From VFBF01 sp033764865 (GTDB lineage: Bacteria > Pseudomonadota > Alphaproteobacteria > Caulobacterales > Aquidulcibacteraceae), in the NCBI GenBank assembly GCA_033764865.1, contig JANRIM010000111.1:68033-132032 (forward strand): a stretch of DNA of 64,000 bases, in the 5' to 3' direction. The number at the start of each line of letters is the position of its first letter. Position 1 is the first letter of the stretch. Positions 7,502 to 17,105 of the stretch are shown here, piece after piece. The translations under genes and the position numbers were made by a program. The notes under the pieces were generated by a model that ran no database searches, was not told the origin of the DNA, and was given only the letters and a program-made list of their open reading frames with translations.

Positions 7502-9715
7502 ATGCCGGGCGCGGACGGCGGCAGACCTGACGTCTCCGCCGCGCCGAAGCGGGCGCGATACCTGCGGCAATTCGAGCTCGTGGAGCGCGTGCGGGCCTAT
7601 GATCCATCCGTCGACGAGACGCTGATCAACCGCGCCTACATCTATGCGACCATGAAGCACGGAAGCCAGAAGCGGCACTCTGGCGACCCTTACTTCGCCC
7701 ATCCCATCGAGGTGGCGGGCATTCTCACAGAGTATCGCCTCGACGCGTCCACAATCGTCGCCGGGCTTCTGCACGACACCATCGAGGACACCGAGGCGAC
7801 CCGCGAGGAAATCGCGCAGCTGTTCGGCGAGCCGATCGCGGAACTGGTGGAAGGCGTCACCAAGCTGTCCAAGCTGGAGGTCCTCGAAGAGCAGGACAAG
7901 CAGGCGGCGAACCTCCAGAAGTTCATCCTTGCGATGTCGAAGGACGTGCGCGTCTTGCTGGTGAAGCTGGCGGACCGCCTGCACAACATGCGCACGCTCG
8001 CCTTCCACCCAAAGCCGGAAAGCCGCAAACGCATCGCCCTGGAGACGCTGGACATTTATGCACCGCTCGCCCGTCGGATCGGGATGGACCGGATGTCCAA
8101 CGAACTTGAGGAACTCGCGTTCGCCGAGGCCTACCCCGAGCCTCACGACGCCATCGTCTCGCGTCTTGAGACGCTGCGCGCAGCCCGTGGCGACGCCATT
8201 CAGCGGATTACCGAGGCGATCACGGAGACGTTTGAGGCCTCTCCCATCGCCGCGCGCATCTACGGTCGCCAGAAGCAGCCCTATTCGATCTGGCGCAAAC
8301 TCCAGCGCAAGGCTGTGCAGTTCTCCGATCTCGCCGACATTTTCGCCTTCCGCGTCGTGGTGCCGAGAGACGAGGATTGCTACCCCGCGTTGGGGATCGT
8401 GCATCAGACGTGGCGGTGCGTGCCGCAACAGTTCGAGGATTTTGTCTCAAATCCGAAGCCGAACGGGTATCAGTCGATCCACACCACGGTGATTGGCCCC
8501 GGCAATGTGCGGGTGGAGATCCAGATCCGATCCGAAGAAATGGACGAGTACGCGGAGGTGGGCGTCGCCGCCCATTGGCGCTACAAGAACCAGCGCTACG
8601 GATTTGACGCCGAAGGAGCCCGCGAGGAAGGCATCGACCCCCGCGCGGCCGTTCGTTCGCTCCTCGAGATCGCCGAACAGGGCGGCGATTCCGAGGAGTT
8701 TCTGGAGCACGCCAAGCTCGATCTTTATCACGACCATGTTTTCGCGTTCACGCCCAAAGGCACGCTGATCGACCTTCCCACGGGCGCGACGCCGCTGGAT
8801 TTCGCCTACGCCGTCCACTCCGACATCGGCGACACATGCATCGGCGCCCGCATAAACGGGGTGGAGAAGCCGCTGCGCACGCAACTGGCCAATGGGGACG
8901 TTGTGGAGGTGATCTGCGCCGCCGAGCCGGCCCCTGTACCGGGATGGGCGTCGCTCACAAAGACCGGTCGCGCCAAGAGCGCGCAACGGCGCCTTGAGCG
9001 CCAGCAACGCCACGAAGAGTTCGTAAAGCTCGGCCGCGATCTCGTCGCGCACGCGCTCCACCGGCACGGTCATGACCTCGCCGAGACGGACCTCGAGGAA
9101 GCGGCTCAACGCCTCAACCATTCGTCGGTGGAGGAGCTTTTCGCAGCCGTCGGTGAGGGCGGCGTGAAGCCGAATGACGTCGCCTTGGCCGCTTTCCCCG
9201 CCCTGGCGGAGCGGATCAGGAACGAGCACGCGCGCGCGCCGATGAACCCCAAGAAGATGAGGCTTTACGTGCGCGGCAGCGGCCTCACCCCGGGCGTCAC
9301 GATGCACCTGGCGGAGTGCTGTTCGCCGATTCCCGGCGATCGCATCGTTGGCGTGCATGAGGCCGGCCGGGGCGTCGTGGTGCACACGATCGACTGCGAG
9401 CGTCTCGAGGTGCTGGAGGGGCAGGATCCCGAGTGGCTTGACCTGCAGTGGACGGAGAATGCGCGCGACCACGCGCTCGCCGTCGGCCGTATCCGCGCTA
9501 CGGTGGAAAATGGCCGCGGCGTTCTCGCAGCGCTCGCCCGCATCATCTCGGAGAACGAGGGCGACATACTCAATATCCGCACCGTCCAACGGCGAAGCGA
9601 TTTCTTCGATCTCGTCTTTGACATCGAGGTCGCCGACACCCGCCGCATGGCCCACATCCTGGCGGCGATGCGCGCCAGCAAGGCTGTGCGGGAGGCCGAG
9701 CGCGTTCGGGGATAG
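7502..9715 (+). CDS. Bifunctional (p)ppGpp synthetase/hydrolase (Rsh, RelA/SpoT family)
   Basis: Makes and degrades the alarmone (p)ppGpp. It has 737 residues, typical of alphaproteobacterial Rsh. Domains in order: HD hydrolase about 30-200, with the intact His91-Asp92 pair in LLHDTIEDT; synthetase about 250-370 with YSIWRKLQRK, DIFAFRVVV and KPNGYQSIHT; TGS about 415-475 (VFAFTPKGTLIDLP); and a C-terminal ACT domain from about 665. Both catalytic centres look intact, so a single bifunctional enzyme is expected. It is translationally close to rpoZ (3-base gap) and is followed after 89 bases by pyrE. Confidence 0.96.
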   Translation: MPGADGGRPDVSAAPKRARYLRQFELVERVRAYDPSVDETLINRAYIYATMKHGSQKRHSGDPYFAHPIEVAGILTEYRLDASTIVAGLLHDTIEDTEATREEIAQLFGEPIAELVEGVTKLSKLEVLEEQDKQAANLQKFILAMSKDVRVLLVKLADRLHNMRTLAFHPKPESRKRIALETLDIYAPLARRIGMDRMSNELEELAFAEAYPEPHDAIVSRLETLRAARGDAIQRITEAITETFEASPIAARIYGRQKQPYSIWRKLQRKAVQFSDLADIFAFRVVVPRDEDCYPALGIVHQTWRCVPQQFEDFVSNPKPNGYQSIHTTVIGPGNVRVEIQIRSEEMDEYAEVGVAAHWRYKNQRYGFDAEGAREEGIDPRAAVRSLLEIAEQGGDSEEFLEHAKLDLYHDHVFAFTPKGTLIDLPTGATPLDFAYAVHSDIGDTCIGARINGVEKPLRTQLANGDVVEVICAAEPAPVPGWASLTKTGRAKSAQRRLERQQRHEEFVKLGRDLVAHALHRHGHDLAETDLEEAAQRLNHSSVEELFAAVGEGGVKPNDVALAAFPALAERIRNEHARAPMNPKKMRLYVRGSGLTPGVTMHLAECCSPIPGDRIVGVHEAGRGVVVHTIDCERLEVLEGQDPEWLDLQWTENARDHALAVGRIRATVENGRGVLAALARIISENEGDILNIRTVQRRSDFFDLVFDIEVADTRRMAHILAAMRASKAVREAERVRG

Positions 9716-9804
9716 CCGTCCGCGCTGGAAGGTCCAGATGAGCGTCACGCGGCGGGCGTGGCGCCTCCGTCGACGAATCCGCCTGTCCCTGTTAGGTCCG
9801 TGGC

Positions 9805-10389
9805 ATGACCGAAGCTGAAGTCCTTGAAGAATTCCGGGCGGCGGGAGCGCTGCTGGAAGGCCATTTCGTCCTATCGTCGGGTCGCCACTCGGCTGTCTTT
9901 TTCCAGAAGAACTTCATCTTCATGGACCCGGTGCGGACGGAGCGGGTGTGCCGGGCCCTGGCGGCCAAGGTTCTCGACCTCTTCGGGCCCATTGACGTGG
10001 TCGTTTCGCCGGCGGTGGGCGCCATCATCCCGGGGTATGAAACGGCCCGCCACCTCGCCGCGCGCTCGCTGTTCGTGGAGCGGGAGGAGGGGCGGTTTCA
10101 ACTCCGGCGGGGCTTTGAGATCAGACCCGGAGAACGGGTCTTGATGGTGGAGGACGTGGTGACGACGGGGCTCTCCTCCCGCGAGTGTCTCGACGCCATC
10201 CGGGGGCATCCGGGCCAGCTCGTCGGGGCTGCGTGCCTCATCGATCGCTCCGGCGGAAAGGCCGACATCGGCGCGCCCTTGGCGGCCCTCGCCCGCGTCG
10301 ACGCGCCGAGCTACGCGCCCGACGCCCTGCCGCCCTCCCTCGCCGCGCTTCCCGCCGTCAAGCCCGGCAGCCGACACCTGGGCAGTTGA
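9805..10389 (+). CDS. pyrE: Orotate phosphoribosyltransferase
   Basis: Pyrimidine synthesis: condenses orotate with PRPP to give OMP. It has 194 residues, normal size. The PRPP-binding motif RVLMVEDVVTTGLS lies at residues 111-124, with FVLSSGRHS near residue 21 and the VGAIIPGYETAR loop at 71-82. It follows rsh and precedes pdxJ by 30 bases. Function is unambiguous from the motifs. Confidence 0.95.
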   Translation: MTEAEVLEEFRAAGALLEGHFVLSSGRHSAVFFQKNFIFMDPVRTERVCRALAAKVLDLFGPIDVVVSPAVGAIIPGYETARHLAARSLFVEREEGRFQLRRGFEIRPGERVLMVEDVVTTGLSSRECLDAIRGHPGQLVGAACLIDRSGGKADIGAPLAALARVDAPSYAPDALPPSLAALPAVKPGSRHLGS

Positions 10390-10419
10390 GATCGGCTGCG
10401 GGCCCTATACCGTCTTCCC

Positions 10420-11181
10420 ATGAACGCCTCGCCGCCTTCGCGCCTTCCCCGCCTCGGGGTCAACATAGATCACGTCGCCACCATCCGGAATGCGCGGGGC
10501 GGCGCGCACCCTGACCCCGTGCGCGCCGCCCAGATGGCGGCCGAGGCCGGAGCCGACGGGATCACGCTCCACGTCCGGGAGGATCGCCGCCACGTCCGCG
10601 AGGAAGACCTGGCGCGCCTCTCCTCGGCCACGACGCTGCCCATCAACCTGGAAATGGCCTGCACGGATGAAATGCTCGCCATCGCCTTGGCGGCCCGGCC
10701 AAATGCCTGTTGCCTGGTGCCGGAGCGCCGCGAGGAGCGCACCACCGAGGGTGGGCTGGACGTGGCGCGGGCTCACAACGAGGTGGCCCCCTACGTGCGC
10801 CGCCTCCTGGACGCGGGGATCCGGGTGTCCTTGTTCATTGACCCTCACCCAGTCCAGATCGCTGTCGCCCACGCGCTGGGGGCTCCGGTGGTGGAACTCC
10901 ACACCGGCGCCTACTGCGAAGCGGTGGCCCGGGGGGACGTCCTTCGCGCGGAGCAGGAGCTTGCCTCGATCCGGGAGGCGGCCAGGGCGGGAACGGCGCA
11001 GGGTCTCGAAATCCATGCTGGCCATGGGATTACCTTCGAGTCCGTCGGGGCCGTGGCCGCGATCCCCGAGATGGCCGAACTCAACATCGGCCATTTCCTG
11101 GTCGGGGAGGCGATCTTCACGGGCCTGGACGCCGCCGTCCGAAGGATGCGGGCGCTCATGGCGGAGGCCCGCGGTCTGTGA
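10420..11181 (+). CDS. pdxJ: Pyridoxine 5'-phosphate synthase
   Basis: Last step of the DXP-dependent vitamin B6 pathway: joins 3-amino-2-oxopropyl phosphate and deoxyxylulose phosphate. It has 253 residues. The TIM barrel signatures NIDHVATIRNARGG, ADGITLHVREDRRHV, INLEMA and LEIHAGHGITF are all present in order. It lies immediately upstream of acpS (10 bases between stop and start), the classic pdxJ-acpS pairing. Confidence 0.97.
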   Translation: MNASPPSRLPRLGVNIDHVATIRNARGGAHPDPVRAAQMAAEAGADGITLHVREDRRHVREEDLARLSSATTLPINLEMACTDEMLAIALAARPNACCLVPERREERTTEGGLDVARAHNEVAPYVRRLLDAGIRVSLFIDPHPVQIAVAHALGAPVVELHTGAYCEAVARGDVLRAEQELASIREAARAGTAQGLEIHAGHGITFESVGAVAAIPEMAELNIGHFLVGEAIFTGLDAAVRRMRALMAEARGL

Positions 11182-11191
11182 TGGCGGCGTC

Positions 11192-11635
11192 GTGATCCTG
11201 GGCATCGGGTCGGACCTCATCGACATCCGCCGGATTGACCGGGCGCTCGCCCGACACGGGAACCGGTTTGTCGCGCGGCTGTACACCGCCGAGGAACAGG
11301 CGCGGTCCGAGCGGCGGCCCGCACAGCGCGCTGCGAGCTACGCGAAGCGGTTCGCCGCCAAGGAAGCCTGCGCCAAGGCGCTGGGGACGGGGATCGCGCG
11401 GGGGGTTTACTGGCGGGACATGGGGGTCGCCAATCTGCGGTCCGGGCAGCCGACCATGGTGCTGACGAACGGCGCCCGGGCCCGCTTGGCCGAAATGTTG
11501 CCTCAAGGCTATAGAGCTATCGTGCACGTGAGCCTGTCGGATGACTTTCCGCTGGCGCAGGCGTTCGTTGTGATTTCGGCCGAACCGGAGGGGATTCCGG
11601 TGGGCGGGGCTCCGCAAAGTGTGAGAACTGAATGA
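11192..11635 (+). CDS. acpS: Holo-[acyl-carrier-protein] synthase
   Basis: Transfers 4'-phosphopantetheine from CoA to apo-ACP. The GTG start at 11192 gives MILGIGSDLIDIRRI, the canonical N-terminus with the metal-binding Asp; the second signature RFAAKEACAKALGTG supplies the Glu ligand. At 147 residues it is somewhat longer than the usual 120-135 because of a C-terminal tail after VVISAEPEG. The stop overlaps the lepB start (ATGA), so the two are translationally coupled. Confidence 0.95.
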   Translation: MILGIGSDLIDIRRIDRALARHGNRFVARLYTAEEQARSERRPAQRAASYAKRFAAKEACAKALGTGIARGVYWRDMGVANLRSGQPTMVLTNGARARLAEMLPQGYRAIVHVSLSDDFPLAQAFVVISAEPEGIPVGGAPQSVRTE

Positions 11636-12390
11636 GAGTCCAGGTCGATACCTCGCCAGCGGGCATGGCCGCCTTCTGGGACAACGTCAAAACGATCGCC
11701 TACGCGCTGTTGCTGGCCATGGTCATCCGCTTCGCCATCGCCCAGCCATTCCGCATCCCGTCGGGTTCCATGCAGCCGACCCTGCTGGTGGGCGACTACA
11801 TCGTGGTCACCAAGTGGTCCTACGGCTACAGCAGGTTCTCGCTCTCGCCGCTTCACTTCGGGCCGTCGGGGCGTCTCTTCGGCCGTGAGCCCGACCGCGG
11901 CGACATCATCGTGTTTCGCCCCGGCAACGCGCCGGACAAGGATTTCGTGAAGCGTCTCATCGGGCTCCCCGGGGACAAGATCCAGTTGGTCGACAGCCAG
12001 CTGATCATCAACGGAGTGCCTGTGAAGCGTGAGGTGCTCGGCGAGCGTCTCTTCACGGAGCAAAGCGGCGAACAGGTGCAGCTCACTGCGATCGTGGAGA
12101 CGCTGCCCAACGGCGTGAGTTACACAACCTTCGACCGCTACGACGGCCAGGGCGATCACACCGCCGTCTACGAAGTGCCCGAAGGCCACTACCTCATGCT
12201 GGGCGACGACCGGGACAACTCCTCCGACAGTCGCTACGAAATGGGGGGGTTCGGGTACGTGCCCTTCGATCACCTTGTGGGCAAAGCCCGCTTCGTGTTC
12301 GTGTCCTTCGACGAGACCACCTCCCTGTTTAAGCCCTGGACCCTGATCACCGGATTCCGGGGCGATCGTTTCGTACATGGCGTTCACTGA
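11632..12390 (+). CDS. lepB: Signal peptidase I
   Basis: Membrane serine protease that removes signal peptides. It has 252 residues with a membrane segment at about 20-38 (TIAYALLLAMVIRF). The catalytic Ser46 is in IPSGSMQPT and the general-base Lys107 in FVKRLIGLPGD; GDDRDNSSDSR is the third conserved box. It overlaps acpS by 4 bases and rnc by 14, consistent with one mRNA. Only one N-terminal membrane segment is evident, unlike the two in E. coli LepB. Confidence 0.97.
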   Translation: MRVQVDTSPAGMAAFWDNVKTIAYALLLAMVIRFAIAQPFRIPSGSMQPTLLVGDYIVVTKWSYGYSRFSLSPLHFGPSGRLFGREPDRGDIIVFRPGNAPDKDFVKRLIGLPGDKIQLVDSQLIINGVPVKREVLGERLFTEQSGEQVQLTAIVETLPNGVSYTTFDRYDGQGDHTAVYEVPEGHYLMLGDDRDNSSDSRYEMGGFGYVPFDHLVGKARFVFVSFDETTSLFKPWTLITGFRGDRFVHGVH

Positions 12391-13063
12391 GGCCGACGTT
12401 GAAGCGCGGATCGGGCGCACGTTCCGACGCAAGGCGCTGCTGCGCGAGGCTCTGACGCACGCCAGCGTGGGCGAAAAGCAGAAGTCCTCCATCGATTATG
12501 AGCGCCTGGAGTTTCTTGGGGATCGCGTCCTAGGTCTCGTGGTGGCGGAAAATCTCTACGCGCGGTTCCCGGACGAGGGAGAGGACAAGCTCGCCCCCCG
12601 TCTCAATGCGCTCGTCAATCGCGACGCGTGCGCCCGTGCGGCGCGCCGCATGGATCTTGGCGCCGTTCTGCTGCTTTCGCCGGCGGAGGAGCGTACGGGC
12701 GGCCGGGAGAAGGACACCATCCTTGCTGACGCCTGCGAAGCGCTGATTGCGGCGGTCTATCTCGATGGCGGCCTCAAGGCGGCCCGCGAACTGATCGTGA
12801 CGTTCTGGGCTGAAGAGTTCGTCTCCATGCGTGACGCGCCGCGCGATCCCAAGACCGCGCTGCAGGAATGGGCGGCGCAGCGGCGGCGACCGAATCCCGT
12901 CTATGCGGTGGTGGCCCGAACCGGACCCGACCACGCGCCCCATTTTGTGGTAGAAGTCCGGGTGGACGGCCTAACGGCCGCGCGCGGGGAGGGCGGCTCC
13001 AAGCGCGATGCCGAGCGCGCAGCGGCCCGGACGATGTTGGAGACGGTAGGCGTGGATGTCTGA
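12377..13063 (+). CDS. rnc: Ribonuclease III
   Basis: Double-strand-specific endoribonuclease for rRNA and mRNA processing. It has 228 residues. The nuclease signature YERLEFLGDRVLGLV lies at residues 41-55, with acidic metal ligands including Glu45 and Asp49; DACEALIAAVYLDGG holds the second acidic pair. A double-stranded RNA-binding domain occupies about residues 155-225. The start lies 14 bases inside lepB and the end overlaps era by 8 bases. Confidence 0.96.
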   Translation: MAFTEADVEARIGRTFRRKALLREALTHASVGEKQKSSIDYERLEFLGDRVLGLVVAENLYARFPDEGEDKLAPRLNALVNRDACARAARRMDLGAVLLLSPAEERTGGREKDTILADACEALIAAVYLDGGLKAARELIVTFWAEEFVSMRDAPRDPKTALQEWAAQRRRPNPVYAVVARTGPDHAPHFVVEVRVDGLTAARGEGGSKRDAERAAARTMLETVGVDV

Positions 13064-13997
13064 AACAGAACACCGGACAGGCGTTGTCGCCATCATCGGT
13101 GCGCCCAACGCGGGCAAATCCACGCTCGTCAATCGCATCGTCGGATCCAAGGTCGCCATCGTCACGCACAAGGTCCAGACCACGCGCATGCCGGTGCGGG
13201 GCGTAGCGATGCGCGGCGCGGCGCAACTCGTCCTGATCGACACGCCGGGCGTGTTTGCGCCGCGCCGTCGGCTGGATCGGGCGATGGTCAAGGCGGCGTG
13301 GGTGAGCGCCGGCGACGCGGACGCCATTGTTCATTTGGTCGACGCCCCAGCGCAGGCGCGTTCGCTCGCCGGCAAACCAGACGGCGCTGACGCGCGCAGC
13401 GCCGACGACGTCGCCCGCATCGTGGCTGGTCTGCGCGACGCCAATCGTCGGGCGATCCTCGCACTCAACAAGGTGGATGCCATGCCCCGCGATGCTTTGC
13501 TCGCGGTGACGCAGTCCTTGCACGGGGCGGGCGTCTATACGGATGTCTATATGATCTCGGCGCTGAAGGGCGATGGCGTGGACGACCTGGCGAACGCTCT
13601 GTGCGTGGCGGCGCCGGAAGGGCCGTGGCTATACCCCGAGGATCAGGCGGCCGATGCGCCGATGCGGGTCATCGCGGCGGAAATCACGCGCGAGAAGGTG
13701 ATGCTGCGCCTGCACGATGAAATTCCCTACGAAACCATGGTTGAGACCGATCAGTGGCAGGAGAAAGCCGACGGCTCCGTGCGCATCGAGCAGACGATCT
13801 ACGTGGCGCGCGAGGGGCACCGGAAGATCGCCATCGGCGACAAAGGTCAGACCATCAAGACGATCGGTCAACTCGCCCGCACGGAGCTTTCCGAGATGCT
13901 TGAGCGCCCCGTCCACCTCTTCCTTCATGTGAAGCTGAAGGAAAACTGGAGCGAAGAGCGCGCCCGTTACACCGCAATGGGGCTTGAGTGGGAATGA
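13056..13997 (+). CDS. era: GTPase Era, 16S rRNA assembly factor
   Basis: Ras-like GTPase that binds the 3' end of 16S rRNA during 30S maturation. It has 313 residues. G1 is GAPNAGKST at 15-23, G3 DTPGV, G4 NKVD; the C-terminal KH domain includes GDKGQTIKTIG. Its order after rnc and before recO is the conserved proteobacterial arrangement. Confidence 0.97.
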   Translation: MSETEHRTGVVAIIGAPNAGKSTLVNRIVGSKVAIVTHKVQTTRMPVRGVAMRGAAQLVLIDTPGVFAPRRRLDRAMVKAAWVSAGDADAIVHLVDAPAQARSLAGKPDGADARSADDVARIVAGLRDANRRAILALNKVDAMPRDALLAVTQSLHGAGVYTDVYMISALKGDGVDDLANALCVAAPEGPWLYPEDQAADAPMRVIAAEITREKVMLRLHDEIPYETMVETDQWQEKADGSVRIEQTIYVAREGHRKIAIGDKGQTIKTIGQLARTELSEMLERPVHLFLHVKLKENWSEERARYTAMGLEWE

Positions 13998-14001
13998 CGC
14001 C

Positions 14002-14742
14002 GTGAGCGTCGAATGGACCGATGACGCGATCGTTCTGGGCGCCCGCCCCTATGGGGAGACGCAGGCCCTCGCGGAGGTGTTCGCCCGGACCCACGGGCGG
14101 TCGGGAGCCATCGTTCACGGGGGCGCGTCGCGCAGGATGAAGCCTGTCCTGCAACTGGGCAATGTGGTGCGCGTCACATGGAAGGCGCGCACCGCCGACC
14201 AGCTGGGCTTCTTCGCCCCGTTCGATCTGGTCGATCCCCACGCTGCGCGCCTGCTCGACGACCAGCCGGCGCTTGCAGCGCTGTCCTCGGCCGCCGATCT
14301 GGTGCGCGCGGGCACCGCCGAACGGCAGGCGCACGCAGGCCTTTTCGACGCGTTCCTCGTGTTGCTGGATGCGCTGGGCGCCAATGACATCTGGCCTGCG
14401 CTCTATGCCCGTTTCGAACTCGGGCTTCTGGCTGAACTCGGCTACGGCCTGGACCTCGGCGTGTGCGCGTTGACCGGCGCCAATGATGATCTCGCCTACG
14501 TCAGCCCGCGGACTGGGCGGGCCGCCACACGATCGGCGGGTGAAGCGTATGCAGATCGCCTGCTGCGCTTGCCGCCCTTCATTGTCGATCCTTCGGCGCC
14601 GGTGGAGAGTGGGGACGTCGCCGACGCATTCGCCCTCGCCGGATGGTTTCTGGAGCGGCGGATTTTCGACCGTCAAGGTCATGGGATGCCTGATTCGCGA
14701 CGGCGATTGATCGAGACATTGGGCCATCGGGGCCGACTCTAG
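14002..14742 (+). CDS. recO: DNA repair protein RecO
   Basis: Recombination mediator that helps RecA load at gaps through RecFOR. The GTG at 14002 gives 246 residues starting VEWTDDAIVLGARPYGE, matching the OB-fold N-terminus of the family; an in-frame TTG at 13984 would overlap era and add six residues. The C-terminal part has GVCALTGANDDLAYVSPRTGRA, the equivalent of the zinc-finger region, but with only one Cys there, so no zinc site is expected. It follows era closely and precedes parC. Confidence 0.9.
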   Translation: MSVEWTDDAIVLGARPYGETQALAEVFARTHGRSGAIVHGGASRRMKPVLQLGNVVRVTWKARTADQLGFFAPFDLVDPHAARLLDDQPALAALSSAADLVRAGTAERQAHAGLFDAFLVLLDALGANDIWPALYARFELGLLAELGYGLDLGVCALTGANDDLAYVSPRTGRAATRSAGEAYADRLLRLPPFIVDPSAPVESGDVADAFALAGWFLERRIFDRQGHGMPDSRRRLIETLGHRGRL

Positions 14743-14773
14743 GTAAAAGCACGACGAATCACGGGAAGGCAGA

Positions 14774-17020
14774 ATGGCCGACGACATGAGCCCGCCGCCA
14801 GAAGAGGGCGGCCGCATCGTCAACGAACCGATCGGGGACGCGCTCGCCAAGCGCTTCCTCTCGTATGCGCTCTCGACGATCACGTCGCGCGCCGTACCGG
14901 ACGTGCGCGACGGACTCAAGCCCGTGCACCGGCGAATTCTTTACGGCATGTCGAACCTCGGCCTTTCGCCGGACGCGGCCTTCAAGAAGAGCGCCAAGAT
15001 CGTCGGCGATGTGATGGGGGACTTCCACCCTCATGGCGACACCGCGATCTACGACGCCATGGTGCGGCTCGCGCAGGATTTTTCCTCCCGGTATCCTCTT
15101 GTCGACGGGCAGGGCAACTTCGGCAACGTCGATGGCGACAATCCGGCCGCCTACCGATACACCGAAGCGCGCCTGACGCAGGCGGCGCTTCTGCTGCTGG
15201 ACGGGCTCGATGAAGACGCCGTCGATTTCAAGGAGAACTACGCCGGCGACAAGGAAGAGCCGGTCGTGCTCCCGGCGGCGTTCCCCAATCTCCTCGCCAA
15301 CGGGTCGGTCGGCATCGCCGTCGGCATGGCGACGTCGATCCCGCCGCACAACGCCGCCGAACTGATCGATGCGAGCCTGCATCTGATCGCCCACCCGTCG
15401 GCCACGGTGGATGACCTGATGAAGTTCGTGCCGGGGCCGGACTTTCCGACGGGAGGCATCGTCGTTGAGTCGCCCGCCGCCATCCGCGAGGCCTACGCGA
15501 CCGGGCGCGGCGGTTTCCGGTTGCGCGCGAAGTGGGAGGTCGAGGAGGTCGGCCGGGGGATGTGGCGCATCATCGTCACCGAAATCCCCTACCAGGTCCA
15601 GAAATCGAAGCTCATCAGCGCGCTGGCTGATCTGGTGGAGAACAAGAAGGCGCCGTTGCTGGGCGACGTGCGCGACGAGAGCGCCGACACCGTCCGCATC
15701 GTCCTGGAGCCGCGCGCGCGCACCGTGGAGCCTGCGGTGTTGATGGAGAGCCTGTTCAAGCTGTCCGAACTGGAAACGCGCATTTCGCTGAACATGAATG
15801 TGCTGGATGCGCATGGCGCGCCTCGCGTCATGTCCCTAAAGGAAGTGCTCAAGGCGTTCCTCGATCACCAGCGGGACGTACTTCAGCGGCGCTCCCGCTT
15901 CCGGCTTGGCAAGATCGCCGCGCGGCTGGAAGTTCTGGCGGGCCTCCTGACGGTCTACCTGAACCTTGATGAAGTGATCCGCATCATCCGTCGCGAGGAC
16001 GAGCCGAAACCTGCCCTCATCAAGCGGTTCAAGCTGACCGACGTGCAGGCCGACGCCATCCTGAACACGCGCCTGCGCCAGTTGCGCAAGCTTGAGGAGA
16101 TGGAGTTGCGCGCCGAGGACAAGGCGCTCCGGGAGGAACAGGCGGACTTGACGACCTTGCTCTCCAGCGAGGCGCGGCAGTGGACCCGGATCAGTCAGCA
16201 GCTGAAAAAGACACGCGGGGTCTTCGCGGAGAACACGCCATGGGGCCGTCGGCGGGCGGCGTTCGGCGCCGCCGCGCCCGCGACGGACCTGTCCGTCGAC
16301 GCATTCATCGTGCGCGAGCCGATTACGGTGGTCCTTTCTGAGAAAGGTTGGGTGCGGGCGCTCAAGGGCCACGTCGATGACTTGAGCGGATTGAAGTACA
16401 AGGAGGGGGACCGTGAGGCGTTCGTGCTCAAGTGCGAAACGACCGACAAGATCATCCTCATGGCGACGGACGGCCGTGCGTTCACGCTCGGCGCGGACAA
16501 ACTGCCCGGAGGCCGGGGCATGGGAGAACCGATCCGCCTGATGATCGAGCTTGGAGAAGACCAGGACCTCATTGCGCTGTTTGCGCTAACTCCCGGAGCC
16601 AGGATGCTCGTGGCGAGCTCGGACGGTTATGGCTTTGTCGTGGCCGAAGACGAGATGGTCGCCACCAAGCGGGCTGGCAAGCAGGTGCTCACCGTCTCGG
16701 GAATGGCCTTCGCCCAAGTGTGCACCGAAGTCCACGGGGACCATGTCGCCGTTGTGGGGGAGAACCGCAAGCTGCTGGTGTTCCCGCTCGACGAGCTTCC
16801 CGAAATGGCGCGCGGCAAAGGCGTCAAGCTCCAGAGCTACAAGGATGGCGGTCTGTCCGATGCGGTCGTGTTCAGCGCCGAGGACGGCCTCACCTGGACG
16901 GACGCCTCCGGCAGGACGCGGGCGGTCCTGGAATGGCGGGACCATCTGGCGAAGCGGGCGACCTCCGGACGCACGGCCCCGCGCGGTTTTTCGCGCAGCG
17001 GGAGATTTCAGGGCGAGTAG
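14774..17020 (+). CDS. parC: DNA topoisomerase IV subunit A
   Basis: Catalytic subunit of the decatenating type II topoisomerase. It has 748 residues. The active-site Tyr129 lies in AAYRYTEAR. The length, and the absence of a clear GyrA box (QRRGGKG) in the C-terminal region, favour ParC over GyrA. In the quinolone-determining stretch HPHGDTAIYD the first hotspot position is Thr90 rather than Ser, with Asp94 at the second. The C-terminal propeller spans about 510-735. parE is not in the window. It ends the recO-parC run, 85 bases before lemA. Confidence 0.93.
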   Translation: MADDMSPPPEEGGRIVNEPIGDALAKRFLSYALSTITSRAVPDVRDGLKPVHRRILYGMSNLGLSPDAAFKKSAKIVGDVMGDFHPHGDTAIYDAMVRLAQDFSSRYPLVDGQGNFGNVDGDNPAAYRYTEARLTQAALLLLDGLDEDAVDFKENYAGDKEEPVVLPAAFPNLLANGSVGIAVGMATSIPPHNAAELIDASLHLIAHPSATVDDLMKFVPGPDFPTGGIVVESPAAIREAYATGRGGFRLRAKWEVEEVGRGMWRIIVTEIPYQVQKSKLISALADLVENKKAPLLGDVRDESADTVRIVLEPRARTVEPAVLMESLFKLSELETRISLNMNVLDAHGAPRVMSLKEVLKAFLDHQRDVLQRRSRFRLGKIAARLEVLAGLLTVYLNLDEVIRIIRREDEPKPALIKRFKLTDVQADAILNTRLRQLRKLEEMELRAEDKALREEQADLTTLLSSEARQWTRISQQLKKTRGVFAENTPWGRRRAAFGAAAPATDLSVDAFIVREPITVVLSEKGWVRALKGHVDDLSGLKYKEGDREAFVLKCETTDKIILMATDGRAFTLGADKLPGGRGMGEPIRLMIELGEDQDLIALFALTPGARMLVASSDGYGFVVAEDEMVATKRAGKQVLTVSGMAFAQVCTEVHGDHVAVVGENRKLLVFPLDELPEMARGKGVKLQSYKDGGLSDAVVFSAEDGLTWTDASGRTRAVLEWRDHLAKRATSGRTAPRGFSRSGRFQGE

Positions 17021-17105
17021 CGGGCCGGCGGAGCGCGCCCGCTCACTGGTCACTGGTCCGCATGCACGCTAGGCTGAACGGGCCTGAGAGGGAGACGATG
17101 CGTCC

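Noticed and set aside
9716..9804. Terminator after rsh
   Set aside because: The GC-rich imperfect inverted repeat around 9742-9766 has no T run and includes mismatches.
17041..17057. Tandem CACTGGT repeat upstream of lemA
   Set aside because: Two 7-base copies are expected by chance in this length and no regulator is known for them.
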